A stretch of 64,000 nucleotides of DNA from Pseudomonas atagonensis. Lineage in GTDB: Bacteria > Pseudomonadota > Gammaproteobacteria > Pseudomonadales > Pseudomonadaceae. Below the pieces are notes generated by a model. The model was not told the DNA's origin, ran no database searches, and saw only the letters and a list, made by a program, of their open reading frames with translations. Location of the stretch: positions 1 through 64,000 of the forward strand of contig NZ_VXCA01000017.1 in assembly GCF_011369485.1 (NCBI RefSeq), in the 5' to 3' direction. This document shows, piece by piece, positions 8,945 to 18,389 of the stretch (position 1 is its first letter; each line of letters begins with the position of its first letter). The position numbers and the translations under genes are program-made.

Positions 8945-10468
8945 TCAGACGTGTTCTTCCAGACGTTCAAGCCGTTGCGCGTGCTCGCCCCACTGCATCG
9001 CGTCGGCGCAACGGAAGGCGTGGCGGCCGTTGATCTCCAGCGCCGAAGTGAAGAAAAACTGCCCCACCGTGAGCTCGCCGACCGCATAAATCTGCCGCGC
9101 CGCGCCCACCCGCCCCTGAATGCGATAGGTGTCCGGATCGACGCAGATTCCGCCCATCGGATGACTGCTGGCCACACCGTTTTTGATCAACGAAGCCAGC
9201 AAGGTCGAATCCAGTACATGGGCGTCGCGGGCAAAACCGGTGGCATAGATCAGCCGATCATATTCATGCGCCCAGCCTGCACCGCGCAGCAGCAGTTCAC
9301 CGCGCTCCGTCGACTCGGGCGCGGCAAAGCCGCCGGCGACGAATTCGAGCTGGCCGCTGCGTAGATAACCGAGGATCTTGCGCGCATTCTGCGTCGGAAT
9401 CGACACGCGGTAAGCCATGAAGAAACTGAAATACTCGCTCATGAAGCGCGCTTGCGCCGCGTCATCCAGCGCCTGCCACAGGTGTTCGACGAAGCCGTTG
9501 GTGGCGTAGAGAATCGCCTGCCAGATGCGCGGTGCCTGCGACACGCTGATTTCGTTTTCGATGAAACCCTGAATGTCGCTCGGCGGCGCCGGCAGCGGGA
9601 TCACGGCACTGGTCGAGCCGGGATCGTGAGCGGCCAGCTCCTTGCGAAACAGGCCGACCAGATCACTGATCTGCAACGGCCCGTTTTGCGCGACCAGTGC
9701 GCGAACACCTTCGCGGGTCAGATACTTCAGCTCGACGCGCTCCTGCGTGCCGCGCACCACAGGGAAATAACCACTTCGCGAATGCATGCGAATCGGCCCG
9801 CGATGGCCGCCCTCGATCAGCGCGATCACTGTGTCGATGGCGCTCAACCGCGCGCCGACCACCGCCACCCGCTCATGCGCAGCAATGGTCTGCAGCAGCC
9901 GCGACACCGGATAAGGCGTCGGCAGCACGCGCTCGTCATGGCGCGCCGGGTCAGGCTTCTTGCCCAGCGGCCCGCAGAACAGAAAAACCTTTTGCGTGGA
10001 CAGGCTCACGCCGCAACGAGTGCGCACGGTCTCCATGCCGTCAATCAGGTCGATGGCGCAGACTTCGGCGTTCATCAAAACGATCTGACAACCCAGCGAA
10101 GCGCCACGCAGCACCAGTTTGCGCAACTGATCCTGCAGGTACACGCCGAACAGCGCCCGTGGTGCGAAGCCTTCGGCCAATGGCTGAAAATCAGGAAACG
10201 CAGCGCGCCACGCCGCCGGATGCGCTTCGAGCCAGGCATGGAAATGCCCGGGCAGATGCGGATAAGGCGAAATGAAACCGGTTTTGGTGTTGAGAATATT
10301 GCTCGGCAGATCGGCCTCGTACGCCGCGCCACGCGCAAATTCCTGACGCTTTTCGAACAGATAAACAGGCCCGGCCGGCGCGCTGCCTGCCGCGACGCGA
10401 TCCAGATGACGCTGCAGGAATGCGATAGCCGTCGCGCCGCAGCCGACGATTGCAAAAGCATTTTTCAT
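8945..10468 (-). CDS. FAD/NAD(P)-binding oxidoreductase (YdhS-like, FAD_NAD_binding_9)
   Basis: The protein has about 507 residues. It opens with a dinucleotide-binding motif (IVGCGATAIAF), has a second one near VAVVGARLSAIDT, and carries YATGFARD near the C-terminus, as in flavin monooxygenase-like proteins. It belongs to the FAD_NAD_binding_9 type, whose best known member is E. coli YdhS; function is poorly defined. It is the last gene of the cluster that runs from the MFS gene at 18285, after a 102-base gap behind the aminotransferase. A tailoring oxidation is an inference. The ATG at 10468 is preferred to the TTG just before it. Confidence 0.8.
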   Translation of the reverse strand: MKNAFAIVGCGATAIAFLQRHLDRVAAGSAPAGPVYLFEKRQEFARGAAYEADLPSNILNTKTGFISPYPHLPGHFHAWLEAHPAAWRAAFPDFQPLAEGFAPRALFGVYLQDQLRKLVLRGASLGCQIVLMNAEVCAIDLIDGMETVRTRCGVSLSTQKVFLFCGPLGKKPDPARHDERVLPTPYPVSRLLQTIAAHERVAVVGARLSAIDTVIALIEGGHRGPIRMHSRSGYFPVVRGTQERVELKYLTREGVRALVAQNGPLQISDLVGLFRKELAAHDPGSTSAVIPLPAPPSDIQGFIENEISVSQAPRIWQAILYATNGFVEHLWQALDDAAQARFMSEYFSFFMAYRVSIPTQNARKILGYLRSGQLEFVAGGFAAPESTERGELLLRGAGWAHEYDRLIYATGFARDAHVLDSTLLASLIKNGVASSHPMGGICVDPDTYRIQGRVGAARQIYAVGELTVGQFFFTSALEINGRHAFRCADAMQWGEHAQRLERLEEHV

Positions 10469-10573
10469 CAAGGTCTTTCCTTATCTAGAACCGCTTTCCT
10501 TCCGTTGCCGCTGGCCTGGCGGCCGCGAGTCGGGGTGTTTCACGCCCCTGCTCCACAGCCGCCGCAGCGCGGG

Positions 10574-11761
10574 TCATTCGATGGCTGTCAGGCACTCTCT
10601 GATGCGCACCGCGCCGGCGCTGACCTGTTCGGCAGCACCTGAGTACGACAAGCGCGCATGCCCCAGCGCGCCAAAAAAGCTGCCCGGAATCAGCGCCACG
10701 CCGTACTCGTCGAGCAACAACGAGCAGAACGCTTCGTCATCGGTAATCACTTTCCCGCGCAGCGATTTGCCGAGGGTCTGGCTGATATCCATGAACAGGT
10801 AAAACGCGCCTTGTGGCGCACAGAACTTCAGGTGTGGCGCGTCTTGCAGAACCTCGAGCAACGCCTGTCGTTGTGTCGCCAGACGCTCTTTGGCCGCAAA
10901 GGAAAACCCCTGATCACCCTTGAACGCCGCCGCTGCCGCCGCTGCGGGAATCGGTGGCAGATTGGAGATCGAGTTGGAATTGAGCGTGGTCACGGCCGTG
11001 GCGATTCGCTCGCTGGCCGCCAGCAGACCGACGCGCCATCCCGGCATGCCGTAGATCTTGGAAACGCTGTCGATCTTGATGATGCGCTCGCGCAAGTCCG
11101 GCGCGACCGTCAGCAGGTTCGGGCAATCAGGGATGTCGTAGACGAAGCGCTGGTAGACGTCGTCGGAGATGATCCAGACGTCTTTTTTGCGCAGCACAAC
11201 CGCCAATGCTTCCAGTTCTTGCGCCGTGTACACCGCGCCGGTCGGGTTGCCCGGCGAATTCAGCATGACCACCCGCACACGCGGCGAAAGCGCCGCTTCG
11301 AGGGCTTGGGCGGTCATCTTGTAGCCGGTGTGTGCCGTGCAGACGACGTTAGCCACACCCGCGCCCACCAGATCGGCAATGTCGAAATAAGTCGGCCAGC
11401 ACGGCGTCGCGACAAGGATTTCATCGCCCGGCTGAATGATCGCGCGCAGCACGCTGAATAGCAGGTGCTTGGCGCCGAGGCCGGCCACCAGATTCTTCGT
11501 GGAATAAAAGTCGAAACCCTGGCCATGCAAATAGCCGAGGTAGGCGGCCAGCAACGCCGCATCCCCCTGGCTGGAGCCATAACCGCCGCTGTGTTCGCAC
11601 GCAGCCTTGACCGCCGCTTCAACGATATGCGGCGCTGGCAGAAAACCCGGCACACCGACGCCCAGGTCGATCACCGGTTGCTGCATGTCCCTGACCTTTT
11701 GCACGACGCCGAGGATCGGGCAAAACCGCGCAAATTCCAGATCGGGCGAAAGAGTAGGCAT
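10574..11761 (-). CDS. PLP-dependent aminotransferase, class I/II
   Basis: This 395-residue fold-type I aminotransferase has the PLP lysine at about 235 (IDSVSKIYGMPGWR), the NSPGNPTG loop and SDDVYQRFVY. It resembles aspartate/aromatic-type transaminases. The start at 11761 follows GGAG and gives the expected length; an upstream extension into the dehydrogenase gene has no support. It lies 22 bases after the acetaldehyde dehydrogenase stop. In this context it may aminate the 2-oxo acid made by the aldolase (inference: 4-hydroxy-2-oxovalerate to 2-amino-4-hydroxyvalerate). Confidence 0.88.
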   Translation of the reverse strand: MPTLSPDLEFARFCPILGVVQKVRDMQQPVIDLGVGVPGFLPAPHIVEAAVKAACEHSGGYGSSQGDAALLAAYLGYLHGQGFDFYSTKNLVAGLGAKHLLFSVLRAIIQPGDEILVATPCWPTYFDIADLVGAGVANVVCTAHTGYKMTAQALEAALSPRVRVVMLNSPGNPTGAVYTAQELEALAVVLRKKDVWIISDDVYQRFVYDIPDCPNLLTVAPDLRERIIKIDSVSKIYGMPGWRVGLLAASERIATAVTTLNSNSISNLPPIPAAAAAAAFKGDQGFSFAAKERLATQRQALLEVLQDAPHLKFCAPQGAFYLFMDISQTLGKSLRGKVITDDEAFCSLLLDEYGVALIPGSFFGALGHARLSYSGAAEQVSAGAVRIRECLTAIE

Positions 11762-11783
11762 AAAGTCGCTCCGTTTTCCTGAC

Positions 11784-12662
11784 TCAGGCTGCGCGCTCGG
11801 CCACTCGGCCGCGCGCCATGAGTGCGGCCATGTGCGTGGCGGTCGCAGTGATGATGTCGAGGTTGCCGGCGCTCGGATCGAGGAAATCCCCGGCGCCTTC
11901 GACGCGCACCATGGTGAACAGACGCCCCTCGCTGTAATGCAGATCAACGATCACTTCATACCCCGGCACCGCCGATTGCACCTGCGCCACGGCGCGCTCG
12001 ATTTCACGACGGGTGGCAACCAGATCAACCTGCTCGATCAATGCCGACACCGCGGTCTGCATGTACACGTTCGGCTTGGCCGGGTTGATGTTGAGGATCG
12101 CCTTGACGTCCTTGCAGCCGGTGAAATGGCTCAGGGCATTTTCGGTGGTGGTGATGTAGTTGCTGAGGTTGCGCCGCGTCGCCGGCCCTGCGCTTTCGGC
12201 GCTGATCGACGACACCACTTCGATGTAACGCACGCCCGGATTGGCCCGGGCAATGGCGGCCGCCAGCGGAATCGACGCCTGCCCGCCGCAGGTGATCATG
12301 TTGATGTTGTTGGCGTCGGCCAGCTCGACGCCATTGAGCGACGGCACGCACAACTCGCCCAGCGACGCCGGGGTCAGGTTGATGATCGCCTTGCCGGCGT
12401 CGATCAGGCGCGGCGCATGCTGTTCATGGTCGGCGGCCGAGGTGGCGTCGAACACCACGTCGAAATCGTTGATGCGCGCGAAGAGTCCCTCGATGCCGTC
12501 CGCCGTGGTTGCGACGCCGCGCTCGCGGGCGAAGGCCAGGCCGGACGAGTTCAGCGAGCGGCCGGCAACCAGCGTGCAGTCCAGTTGTGGGTGGGCGAGC
12601 ACTTTGCAGAGGATGTCGCAGCCGATGTTGCCGCTGCCGATGATGGCGGTTTTCAAAGTCAT
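11784..12662 (-). CDS. Acetaldehyde dehydrogenase (acylating), DmpF/MhpF type
   Basis: This 292-residue protein has the NAD-binding GSGNIG near the start and a likely catalytic Cys125 in NMITCGGQAS. The family converts acetaldehyde plus CoA and NAD to acetyl-CoA and channels aldehyde to or from the partner aldolase. The gene lies 14 bases after the aldolase stop, the usual coupled pair. GGAG stands six bases before the ATG. It is a little shorter than the usual 305-315 residues. The reaction is reversible, so acetyl-CoA (or another acyl-CoA) could be reduced to feed the aldolase. Confidence 0.93.
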   Translation of the reverse strand: MTLKTAIIGSGNIGCDILCKVLAHPQLDCTLVAGRSLNSSGLAFARERGVATTADGIEGLFARINDFDVVFDATSAADHEQHAPRLIDAGKAIINLTPASLGELCVPSLNGVELADANNINMITCGGQASIPLAAAIARANPGVRYIEVVSSISAESAGPATRRNLSNYITTTENALSHFTGCKDVKAILNINPAKPNVYMQTAVSALIEQVDLVATRREIERAVAQVQSAVPGYEVIVDLHYSEGRLFTMVRVEGAGDFLDPSAGNLDIITATATHMAALMARGRVAERAA

Positions 12663-12676
12663 GTTCAGCTCCGGAA

Positions 12677-13684
12677 TCAGGCGACGGCAGGTTGAGAGAG
12701 ACGGCTGGCGACCGAGATGATCAGGTCTTCCTGACCGGCCACGGCGTTGCAGCGCGCCAGCTCTTCGTAAATCTTGCGGGGCTCGACGCCGAACTCGGCG
12801 GCCGCCCGTGCGACGTGTTTTTCAAAACCGCTGCAGACGCCGTAAAGGCCGCTGATCAGGTTGGCGGTTTTGACAACCGTCGGGGTTTTCACCGGGGTGA
12901 AATCCGCCAGTTTCTCGACCGCGCTGCACAGGTCAAAAACGTTCACGCCGGTGTCAAACTTGTAGCGTTCAAGCACGGCGCAGAGCACTTCCAGCTGAGT
13001 GTTGCCGGCACCGGCGCCGAAACCGCGCATGCAACCGTCAATGATCGTCGCGCCGGCCTGCGCCGCCGCCAGCGAGTTGGCGACGGCCAGGCCCAAGTTG
13101 TTGTGGCCGTGGAAACCCACGGGAATCGACAGTTCACGCGCCAGCAGGCCGATTTTTTCGCGGGTGCTGTCAGGGTCGAAATGCCCGGCGGAGTCCATCA
13201 ACACCAGCGCATTGGCGCCGTAACCTTGTTGCTTCAACGCCTGTTCGAGCAGGGTTTCGGCACTGGCCATGTGCGTCATCATCAACACACCGTGGACGTA
13301 CGCGCCTTTGGCCCGCGAATGTTCGATGTAGCTCTCGGTAACGCTGGCCTCGGTGCAATGCGAGGCAATGCGCAGCACGTCGACGCCAATGCTCAGCGCC
13401 GTGTCGATGTCGCTCAGGCGCGAGAAGCCGGGGATCATGTGCACGCCGAGTCTGGAATGCGCGAGGTTGGCCCGCGCGGTTTCCAGCATCTCGGTGTCCT
13501 TGTAGCGCGCCAGCCCCAGTTGCAGCGACGACGCGCCCAGACCGTTGCCGTGGCCGACTTCGACCACGCTCAGGCCGCAGCCATCGACAGCGCGGCAATA
13601 CGAGGCGATGTCTTCCAGGCTCAGCGAATGGGAGACCGCGTGATTTCCGTCACGCAGGGTTGGGTCGTGAATAGCGATACTCAT
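12677..13684 (-). CDS. 4-hydroxy-2-oxovalerate aldolase, DmpG/MhpE type
   Basis: This DRE-TIM family aldolase of 335 residues has DPTLRDGNHAVSH at the N-terminus for pyruvate binding and the metal motif HGHNNLG. It cleaves 4-hydroxy-2-oxovalerate to pyruvate and acetaldehyde, or runs in reverse. It pairs with the acylating dehydrogenase downstream. The ATG at 13684 has AAGGA at a suitable distance; the in-frame TTG at 13693 is too close to it. No 2-oxopent-4-enoate hydratase or ring-cleavage dioxygenase is in the window, unlike aromatic meta-cleavage operons. Confidence 0.93.
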   Translation of the reverse strand: MSIAIHDPTLRDGNHAVSHSLSLEDIASYCRAVDGCGLSVVEVGHGNGLGASSLQLGLARYKDTEMLETARANLAHSRLGVHMIPGFSRLSDIDTALSIGVDVLRIASHCTEASVTESYIEHSRAKGAYVHGVLMMTHMASAETLLEQALKQQGYGANALVLMDSAGHFDPDSTREKIGLLARELSIPVGFHGHNNLGLAVANSLAAAQAGATIIDGCMRGFGAGAGNTQLEVLCAVLERYKFDTGVNVFDLCSAVEKLADFTPVKTPTVVKTANLISGLYGVCSGFEKHVARAAAEFGVEPRKIYEELARCNAVAGQEDLIISVASRLSQPAVA

Positions 13685-13721
13685 CGAGATCAAATCCTTG
13701 TCATTCGAAAGGTGGCAGCGA

Positions 13722-14774
13722 TTACTGTTCGGTCTGAGGTTGCGGCAACGGCTGAGGCTGTTCCTGGAACAGCCGCTTGGGCAGGAACACCGGGGAAATG
13801 TGGATGATCGACATGCGCACCACGTGATTGAGCATCACGAAGGCCGGGTCGAGCTTGAGCAGCAACGCGGCGGCGGTCATCACTTCGACACCGCCGGGCA
13901 CCCACGACATGAACAGTGTGAGGAACGGTTTGCCGGTCAGTTTGCTCATGATGAAGGCCACCAGCAGCGTGGTGCAGAAGGTCAGAGCGGTGACCACCAG
14001 ACCGGCGCGGATGTAGCGCACGAAGTCCTTGAAGGTGATGTCCTTGAGGCGGATACCGATCAGGCCGCCGAGCAGAATCAGCGCCACCACCGCGAACGGA
14101 TCGGGCACGTGCAGGTTGGCTTGAGGAAAACCGACATTGACTGCGGCGGTGCAAATCAGCCCCGTCAGCATGTACGGCGCCGGCACATCGAAACGCTCGA
14201 GAATGTAGCCGGCGACAATCGCCGCAATCGCCGGCGGGATAACGCCGAGGTAGTTATCCAGCGTCCCCAGTGTCGGGGCGATGCTGTCGGAGTGGCCGCC
14301 GGCAATGATCGTCACCACCGCCAACAACGCCAGCAGACGCACAATGTGTACGAAGGCAATGCGCCCGGACGCCGGGCCCTGCTCGCCGGAGACCGTCATC
14401 ACCGCCGCCATCGCACCGGGAATCGAGCCCAGCAGGCTTTCGATGTGCCCCCACTTTTCCATGCGCCGCAGCCAGTTGTAGCCGACGAAAATCTGCGTGG
14501 TCATGCAGATGACCAGGCCCACCAGAATGCTGAAGTCGGTCAGCTCATGCATCATCGACGCGGTGACAATCGAACCGACGCTGATCCCCAGCAACAGTTG
14601 AACCGTGGCCACGAACGGGTACGGCATGCGCATGCGTACGCCCAGTTTGCTCAATATCGTGACCGTGCAGATCGCGCCAATCAGGTCGCCAAGGGGAAAA
14701 CCGGTCTGGTAGCCGATCCATGCGCCAAGGGCCGCCACCGGAATCGGGATAAGGCTTTCAATCAGCTTGTTCAT
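13722..14774 (-). CDS. AbrB-family membrane transporter/regulator
   Basis: This hydrophobic protein of about 350 residues has roughly ten membrane segments. It shows the internal duplication of the AbrB family (PF05145, sometimes annotated ammonia monooxygenase): the motif PGAMAAVMTV in the first half matches VPGGVEVMTAAAL in the second. Substrates of these inner-membrane proteins are not established. It sits inside the aldolase/ATP-grasp cluster with 37 and 88 base gaps, so it may move a substrate or product of that pathway. Confidence 0.82.
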   Translation of the reverse strand: MNKLIESLIPIPVAALGAWIGYQTGFPLGDLIGAICTVTILSKLGVRMRMPYPFVATVQLLLGISVGSIVTASMMHELTDFSILVGLVICMTTQIFVGYNWLRRMEKWGHIESLLGSIPGAMAAVMTVSGEQGPASGRIAFVHIVRLLALLAVVTIIAGGHSDSIAPTLGTLDNYLGVIPPAIAAIVAGYILERFDVPAPYMLTGLICTAAVNVGFPQANLHVPDPFAVVALILLGGLIGIRLKDITFKDFVRYIRAGLVVTALTFCTTLLVAFIMSKLTGKPFLTLFMSWVPGGVEVMTAAALLLKLDPAFVMLNHVVRMSIIHISPVFLPKRLFQEQPQPLPQPQTEQ

Positions 14775-14862
14775 TGAATATCCACTTTTCTCAAGGCGTG
14801 ACAATTCCATCCAGGTGCGGAAGGTCAGCTCAATAAATGTCGTTGGGACGTTGTGTCAGGCG

Positions 14863-16104
14863 CTACACCGCGGCGGCGGTTTCACTGCCCGACCAGTCGC
14901 AACTCGCGTGAAACCAATGCTCGACCTGATGCAGCCGGTCGCGCAGTTCGGCTTCGTTCTCCCCTGCAACGATGGCGTTGAGGATTTCGGAGTTGGTGAA
15001 TTTCATGTTGCTGTAGGAGGTCATTTTCTCTGCAGAGATGCGGTACTGCAGAACGCCGTCCAGCGGGCAATCCTGCGGCACATCGCGCAGCAGACCGACG
15101 CGTGGCGGAATGCTGATGTGCCCGACCATTTGCAGTGGCTCGACCATCGGCGCCGGACGGAAGTACGGATCGTGGAGCGCGCGCAAAAGGCTCATGCGTG
15201 GGTCGATGCCCCAGGCGTGGGTGATTTCCTGATTGAAGAACACCCCGCCCAGCCGCGAAGCGATTTCGCAGAGGACGATTTCGTCGTTTTCATCGACGAA
15301 CAATTCAAGGTGAAAGAGCATAGTCGGATCGGACGGCAACACGTCTTCGACCAGCGACCGCGCATAGCGCACCAAGCGGTCGCGCATCGGATTGCTGGCG
15401 TCGAGCATGTGCAAGTCGTGGGACTTGCCGCCGAGAAATTCCAGCGCCGAGGTCATCACACGCACCGGCGACACCAGAATCGCCTGACCATCGATGTAGA
15501 GGCCGTTGACGATGTAGTGGCTGCCGCGCACGTAGCTTTCGATCATCAGGTTATGGAACGTGGTGGAGGTGCGCGAGCGCAGCCATTCGCGCATCTGCTC
15601 CATGTCCCTGATCACTTCCACACCGTTGGAACCGCGACCGTCGCGGGGCTTGATGACCACCGGAAACCCATGCAGATCGCTGAAGCGCACGGCTTCCGTA
15701 GCATTGCTGATCGTGGCCATTTCAGCGATGGCAAAACCGCATTCGCGGGTGCGCTGTTTCATCAGGAACTTGTCCCGGTAGAACATCGCGCGATCCTCGG
15801 CGCCCACGGTGATCCCGAGGCGGTCATTGATTCGCGCCACGCGCAACACGTCGATCTCGGCCAGCGCAACGCACAACGGTGCGTGCAGTTCACGGGCGAT
15901 TTCATAGACATCAATCTCGACCTGCGCGCTGTCATTGAAGTTGTCGAACAGCTGAAAACGCACGGTGTCGCCCAGGTGCGCGGCGATTTCCTGGTTACGC
16001 GAAGCACAGCTCAACAGGACGCCTTCACGGCCAAGCGCGGCGGACCACTGTTCGGCGCTGTGCTGGAGAATAATTTTCGGCGGGCAAAAAACGATGAGCT
16101 GCAT
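14863..16104 (-). CDS. ATP-grasp domain protein (carboxylate-amine/thiol ligase type)
   Basis: This 413-residue protein has a pre-ATP-grasp N-terminal region, then VVIKPRDGRGSNGVEV for ATP binding and a late acidic metal site (HLELFVDENDEIVLCEIASRLGG). ATP-grasp ligases form amide or related bonds through an acyl phosphate. The preferred substrate cannot be read from sequence. It has GGAAA before the ATG at 16104. In this cluster it could join the amino acid made by the aldolase and aminotransferase to another amine or amino acid. That is inference. Confidence 0.83.
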   Translation of the reverse strand: MQLIVFCPPKIILQHSAEQWSAALGREGVLLSCASRNQEIAAHLGDTVRFQLFDNFNDSAQVEIDVYEIARELHAPLCVALAEIDVLRVARINDRLGITVGAEDRAMFYRDKFLMKQRTRECGFAIAEMATISNATEAVRFSDLHGFPVVIKPRDGRGSNGVEVIRDMEQMREWLRSRTSTTFHNLMIESYVRGSHYIVNGLYIDGQAILVSPVRVMTSALEFLGGKSHDLHMLDASNPMRDRLVRYARSLVEDVLPSDPTMLFHLELFVDENDEIVLCEIASRLGGVFFNQEITHAWGIDPRMSLLRALHDPYFRPAPMVEPLQMVGHISIPPRVGLLRDVPQDCPLDGVLQYRISAEKMTSYSNMKFTNSEILNAIVAGENEAELRDRLHQVEHWFHASCDWSGSETAAAV

Positions 16105-16262
16105 ACGGCTTTCCTTGCAATCTTCCAAAGTTCGTAAAGCTGAGACCCGCCCTTTCAGCGCGAGCCCGCAGCTTCGTATCTTGATAAAAACCTGCGAAGC
16201 AGGCCAATACTGTTTCCGTCGTTATTGATACTTTTGTCGACACTTGCCGACATGTTTGCCAC

Positions 16263-17093
16263 TTAATTCAGGCAATGTGCGCAATCGCGCATGACCGCTG
16301 CCTTGCGTTGCAGGTACTCGATAAAGATCTCCTGCGCCGCTGACTTGACCACATCGACGCCCATCGCCTCGACGAATCCTTCGACTGCCGCCGTCGCATG
16401 GGCGAAGTGATTGCTCTCGGTGCCGCCGGTGTGCACGGTGACCCAGGCCACGGTAGACCTGACCTTGGCGGCCGGCACGCCCATGTCGCGCTCGAACCAT
16501 TGCTTGAACAGCGGGTGAATGAACTCCACTTCGCCGTGGGTATAAACCTCGTGCACCAGCGTGGTCAGCAGCCCCTGCAACAGGTCGCGATCACGCAGGC
16601 GTCGGGCGTCAGTCCAGTCCTTGAACGCTTGTGCCGCCGGCAGGCAGTTTTCCTTGAGCAGCCACTGGTCATCGCCGCAGATCGGCGTGGCCATGTTGTA
16701 GAAGAGTTCGGAGTGCAGCGTATTGCCCAGCGCACCGAGGTCTTCGTCGGTGATCCGTTGCAGGCTGCCGCAGACGCGGTAAAGCTGATCCGCCGCGGCG
16801 CCGCCCTGTTCGGAGCGCGCCAGCAAGGTGATACGGCTGGCCAGGCCGGAGACGCTGGCCGCCGAGTTGTTGGTTTTCGACCAACTGCCGAAGAATGTGC
16901 GCAGTTGCGCAGCGCCATGGTGACGCGCGGTGAGCGTCTGAAAGGATTGCTCGATGTCGAGCAGTTCGGTTTCCTGGCTGCGAAACGCATCCACCAACGC
17001 TTGTTTCAGAACACCGGCGGGCATCTCGTCCAGCACTGGTTCGATTACGCTCAACAACTGGCTTTGCAGCGTCAGCAGGTTACTCACGGTCAT
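16263..17093 (-). CDS. All-helical protein, possible heme-oxygenase-like/diiron fold
   Basis: I do not recognise this 276-residue protein with certainty. It reads as all alpha-helical and is rich in paired acidic and histidine residues: H127/E129 (TLHSEL), H186, E190 and H193 (an ExxH), E226/H229 (a second ExxH) and H232. This spacing recalls the heme-oxygenase-like diiron oxidase superfamily and TenA/PqqC folds, which act in several amino-acid-derived natural product pathways. It follows the MFS gene by 37 bases and has AAGGA before its ATG, so it belongs to the same operon. Gene reality is strong; the fold is a guess. Confidence 0.75.
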   Translation of the reverse strand: MTVSNLLTLQSQLLSVIEPVLDEMPAGVLKQALVDAFRSQETELLDIEQSFQTLTARHHGAAQLRTFFGSWSKTNNSAASVSGLASRITLLARSEQGGAAADQLYRVCGSLQRITDEDLGALGNTLHSELFYNMATPICGDDQWLLKENCLPAAQAFKDWTDARRLRDRDLLQGLLTTLVHEVYTHGEVEFIHPLFKQWFERDMGVPAAKVRSTVAWVTVHTGGTESNHFAHATAAVEGFVEAMGVDVVKSAAQEIFIEYLQRKAAVMRDCAHCLN

Positions 17094-17130
17094 CTGACTG
17101 TTTTCCTTGTTGGATGATGATTCGATGGAT

Positions 17131-18285
17131 TTAAAGGGCCGGCAGCGGCGATGACTTCCAGTGGCTGCGCACGATCAGCAGCGGCAACACCTGGAACACC
17201 ACGATCAGGGCGATACAACCGGCCCAGCCCCACTGCTCCCACAACACGCCCGGCACCGCAGCGCCGAAGCTGCCGCCCAGGTAGTAGCAGGTCAGGTACA
17301 GGCCCACGGCGCCGGCCTTGTTTTGCCGGGCGTGGGCGGTGATAAACGCGTTGGAGGCCGATTGGGCGAGGAACACCCCGGTGCAGCTGAAGGCCAGGCC
17401 CAGCACAATCAGCCACAGCGATGGCGCCAGGGTCAGCAGCGAACCGCCCACGCCCAGTGCGGCGGCGATCTTGAGCAATTCGCTGCGCGGACGGGATTTG
17501 CTCAGGCGCCCGGCAACCGGCACGACCACCAGCGCCAGCAGAAACACGGCGTAGATCGAGCCGAGTGCGGCGGTGCCGAGGGAGAACGGCGCACGACTGA
17601 GGTGCAGGCCGACATAAGTGAACGTGGCGACCTGGGCAAACAGCACGCAAAAGCCCACGGCGTAAGTCGCCAGCAGCGGCCGGTTGAACAGTTCGGCACG
17701 CATGGCCTGACGTTCAAAAGCCGTCTGTACCGGGACGCGCGGATTGCGTGGCAACAACAGGGAAATGCCCAGACCGATCAACAGGTTCAATGCTGCCAGC
17801 ACCATCAGTGCCAAGCGCCAGTCATCGAACTCCGTCACCAGCCCCGTCAAAAAGCGTCCGCAAAAACCGCCCAGCACGGTGCCGGCGATATACAGACTGG
17901 TGACTTCGGTCACCGCGCCACCACTCCAGCGCACGCCGATGTAGGCCACGCTGGTGGCGAACACCACCGGAATCAGCATGCCTTGCACCGCCCGCCAGAC
18001 CAGCAACTCGTTGAAACTGCCCGACCACGCAGCCATCAACGCCGGCAACGCCAGCAACATCGCTGCGACACCGATTACCCGGTGCTGCTCGCCTCGCGCG
18101 GTCAGACGACCAACGAACGGCGCGGTAATCGCCACCGCCAACGTGGTGACCGTGATGGTCCAACTGGCCTGGCGGGCAGAAATGTTGAACGCCGCCGCCA
18201 ATTCGTTGAGCAACCCTTGAGTGGCATAAAGGTTAATAAACGCGGCACATCCAGCCAGAAACAAAGCAACTCGAGGACAACTCAC
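17131..18285 (-). CDS. MFS transporter (drug/metabolite exporter type)
   Basis: This twelve-segment permease of about 384 residues has the MFS loop motif GRLTARGEQHR between helices 2 and 3. It resembles YnfM-type multidrug efflux proteins. The start is uncertain. The GTG at 18285 gives a normal length with a short N-terminus before the first helix. Longer readings extend into the LysR promoter region. It is the first gene of the minus-strand cluster and diverges from a LysR regulator, so it is a good candidate to export the cluster product. Confidence 0.87.
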   Translation of the reverse strand: MSCPRVALFLAGCAAFINLYATQGLLNELAAAFNISARQASWTITVTTLAVAITAPFVGRLTARGEQHRVIGVAAMLLALPALMAAWSGSFNELLVWRAVQGMLIPVVFATSVAYIGVRWSGGAVTEVTSLYIAGTVLGGFCGRFLTGLVTEFDDWRLALMVLAALNLLIGLGISLLLPRNPRVPVQTAFERQAMRAELFNRPLLATYAVGFCVLFAQVATFTYVGLHLSRAPFSLGTAALGSIYAVFLLALVVVPVAGRLSKSRPRSELLKIAAALGVGGSLLTLAPSLWLIVLGLAFSCTGVFLAQSASNAFITAHARQNKAGAVGLYLTCYYLGGSFGAAVPGVLWEQWGWAGCIALIVVFQVLPLLIVRSHWKSSPLPAL

Positions 18286-18389
18286 AACAGGATTCCCAAG
18301 ACTGTAAGAAATATTTTTAAACAGTTTTAGGGATAGGCAGATTAGGATCCAATACCTATTTCTGACCGATTGATACCTCAAGGATGACG
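18286..18389. promoter_or_regulatory. Divergent LysR/MFS control region
   Basis: This short AT-richer stretch between head-to-head genes must hold both promoters. LysR proteins usually bind such regions and autoregulate. I see no clean T-N11-A palindrome that I would call with confidence. Confidence 0.5.

Noticed and set aside
11784..13684. Aldolase/dehydrogenase pair as an aromatic meta-cleavage operon
   Set aside because: No hydratase, hydrolase or extradiol dioxygenase gene is present, and the neighbours are ligase and aminotransferase genes.
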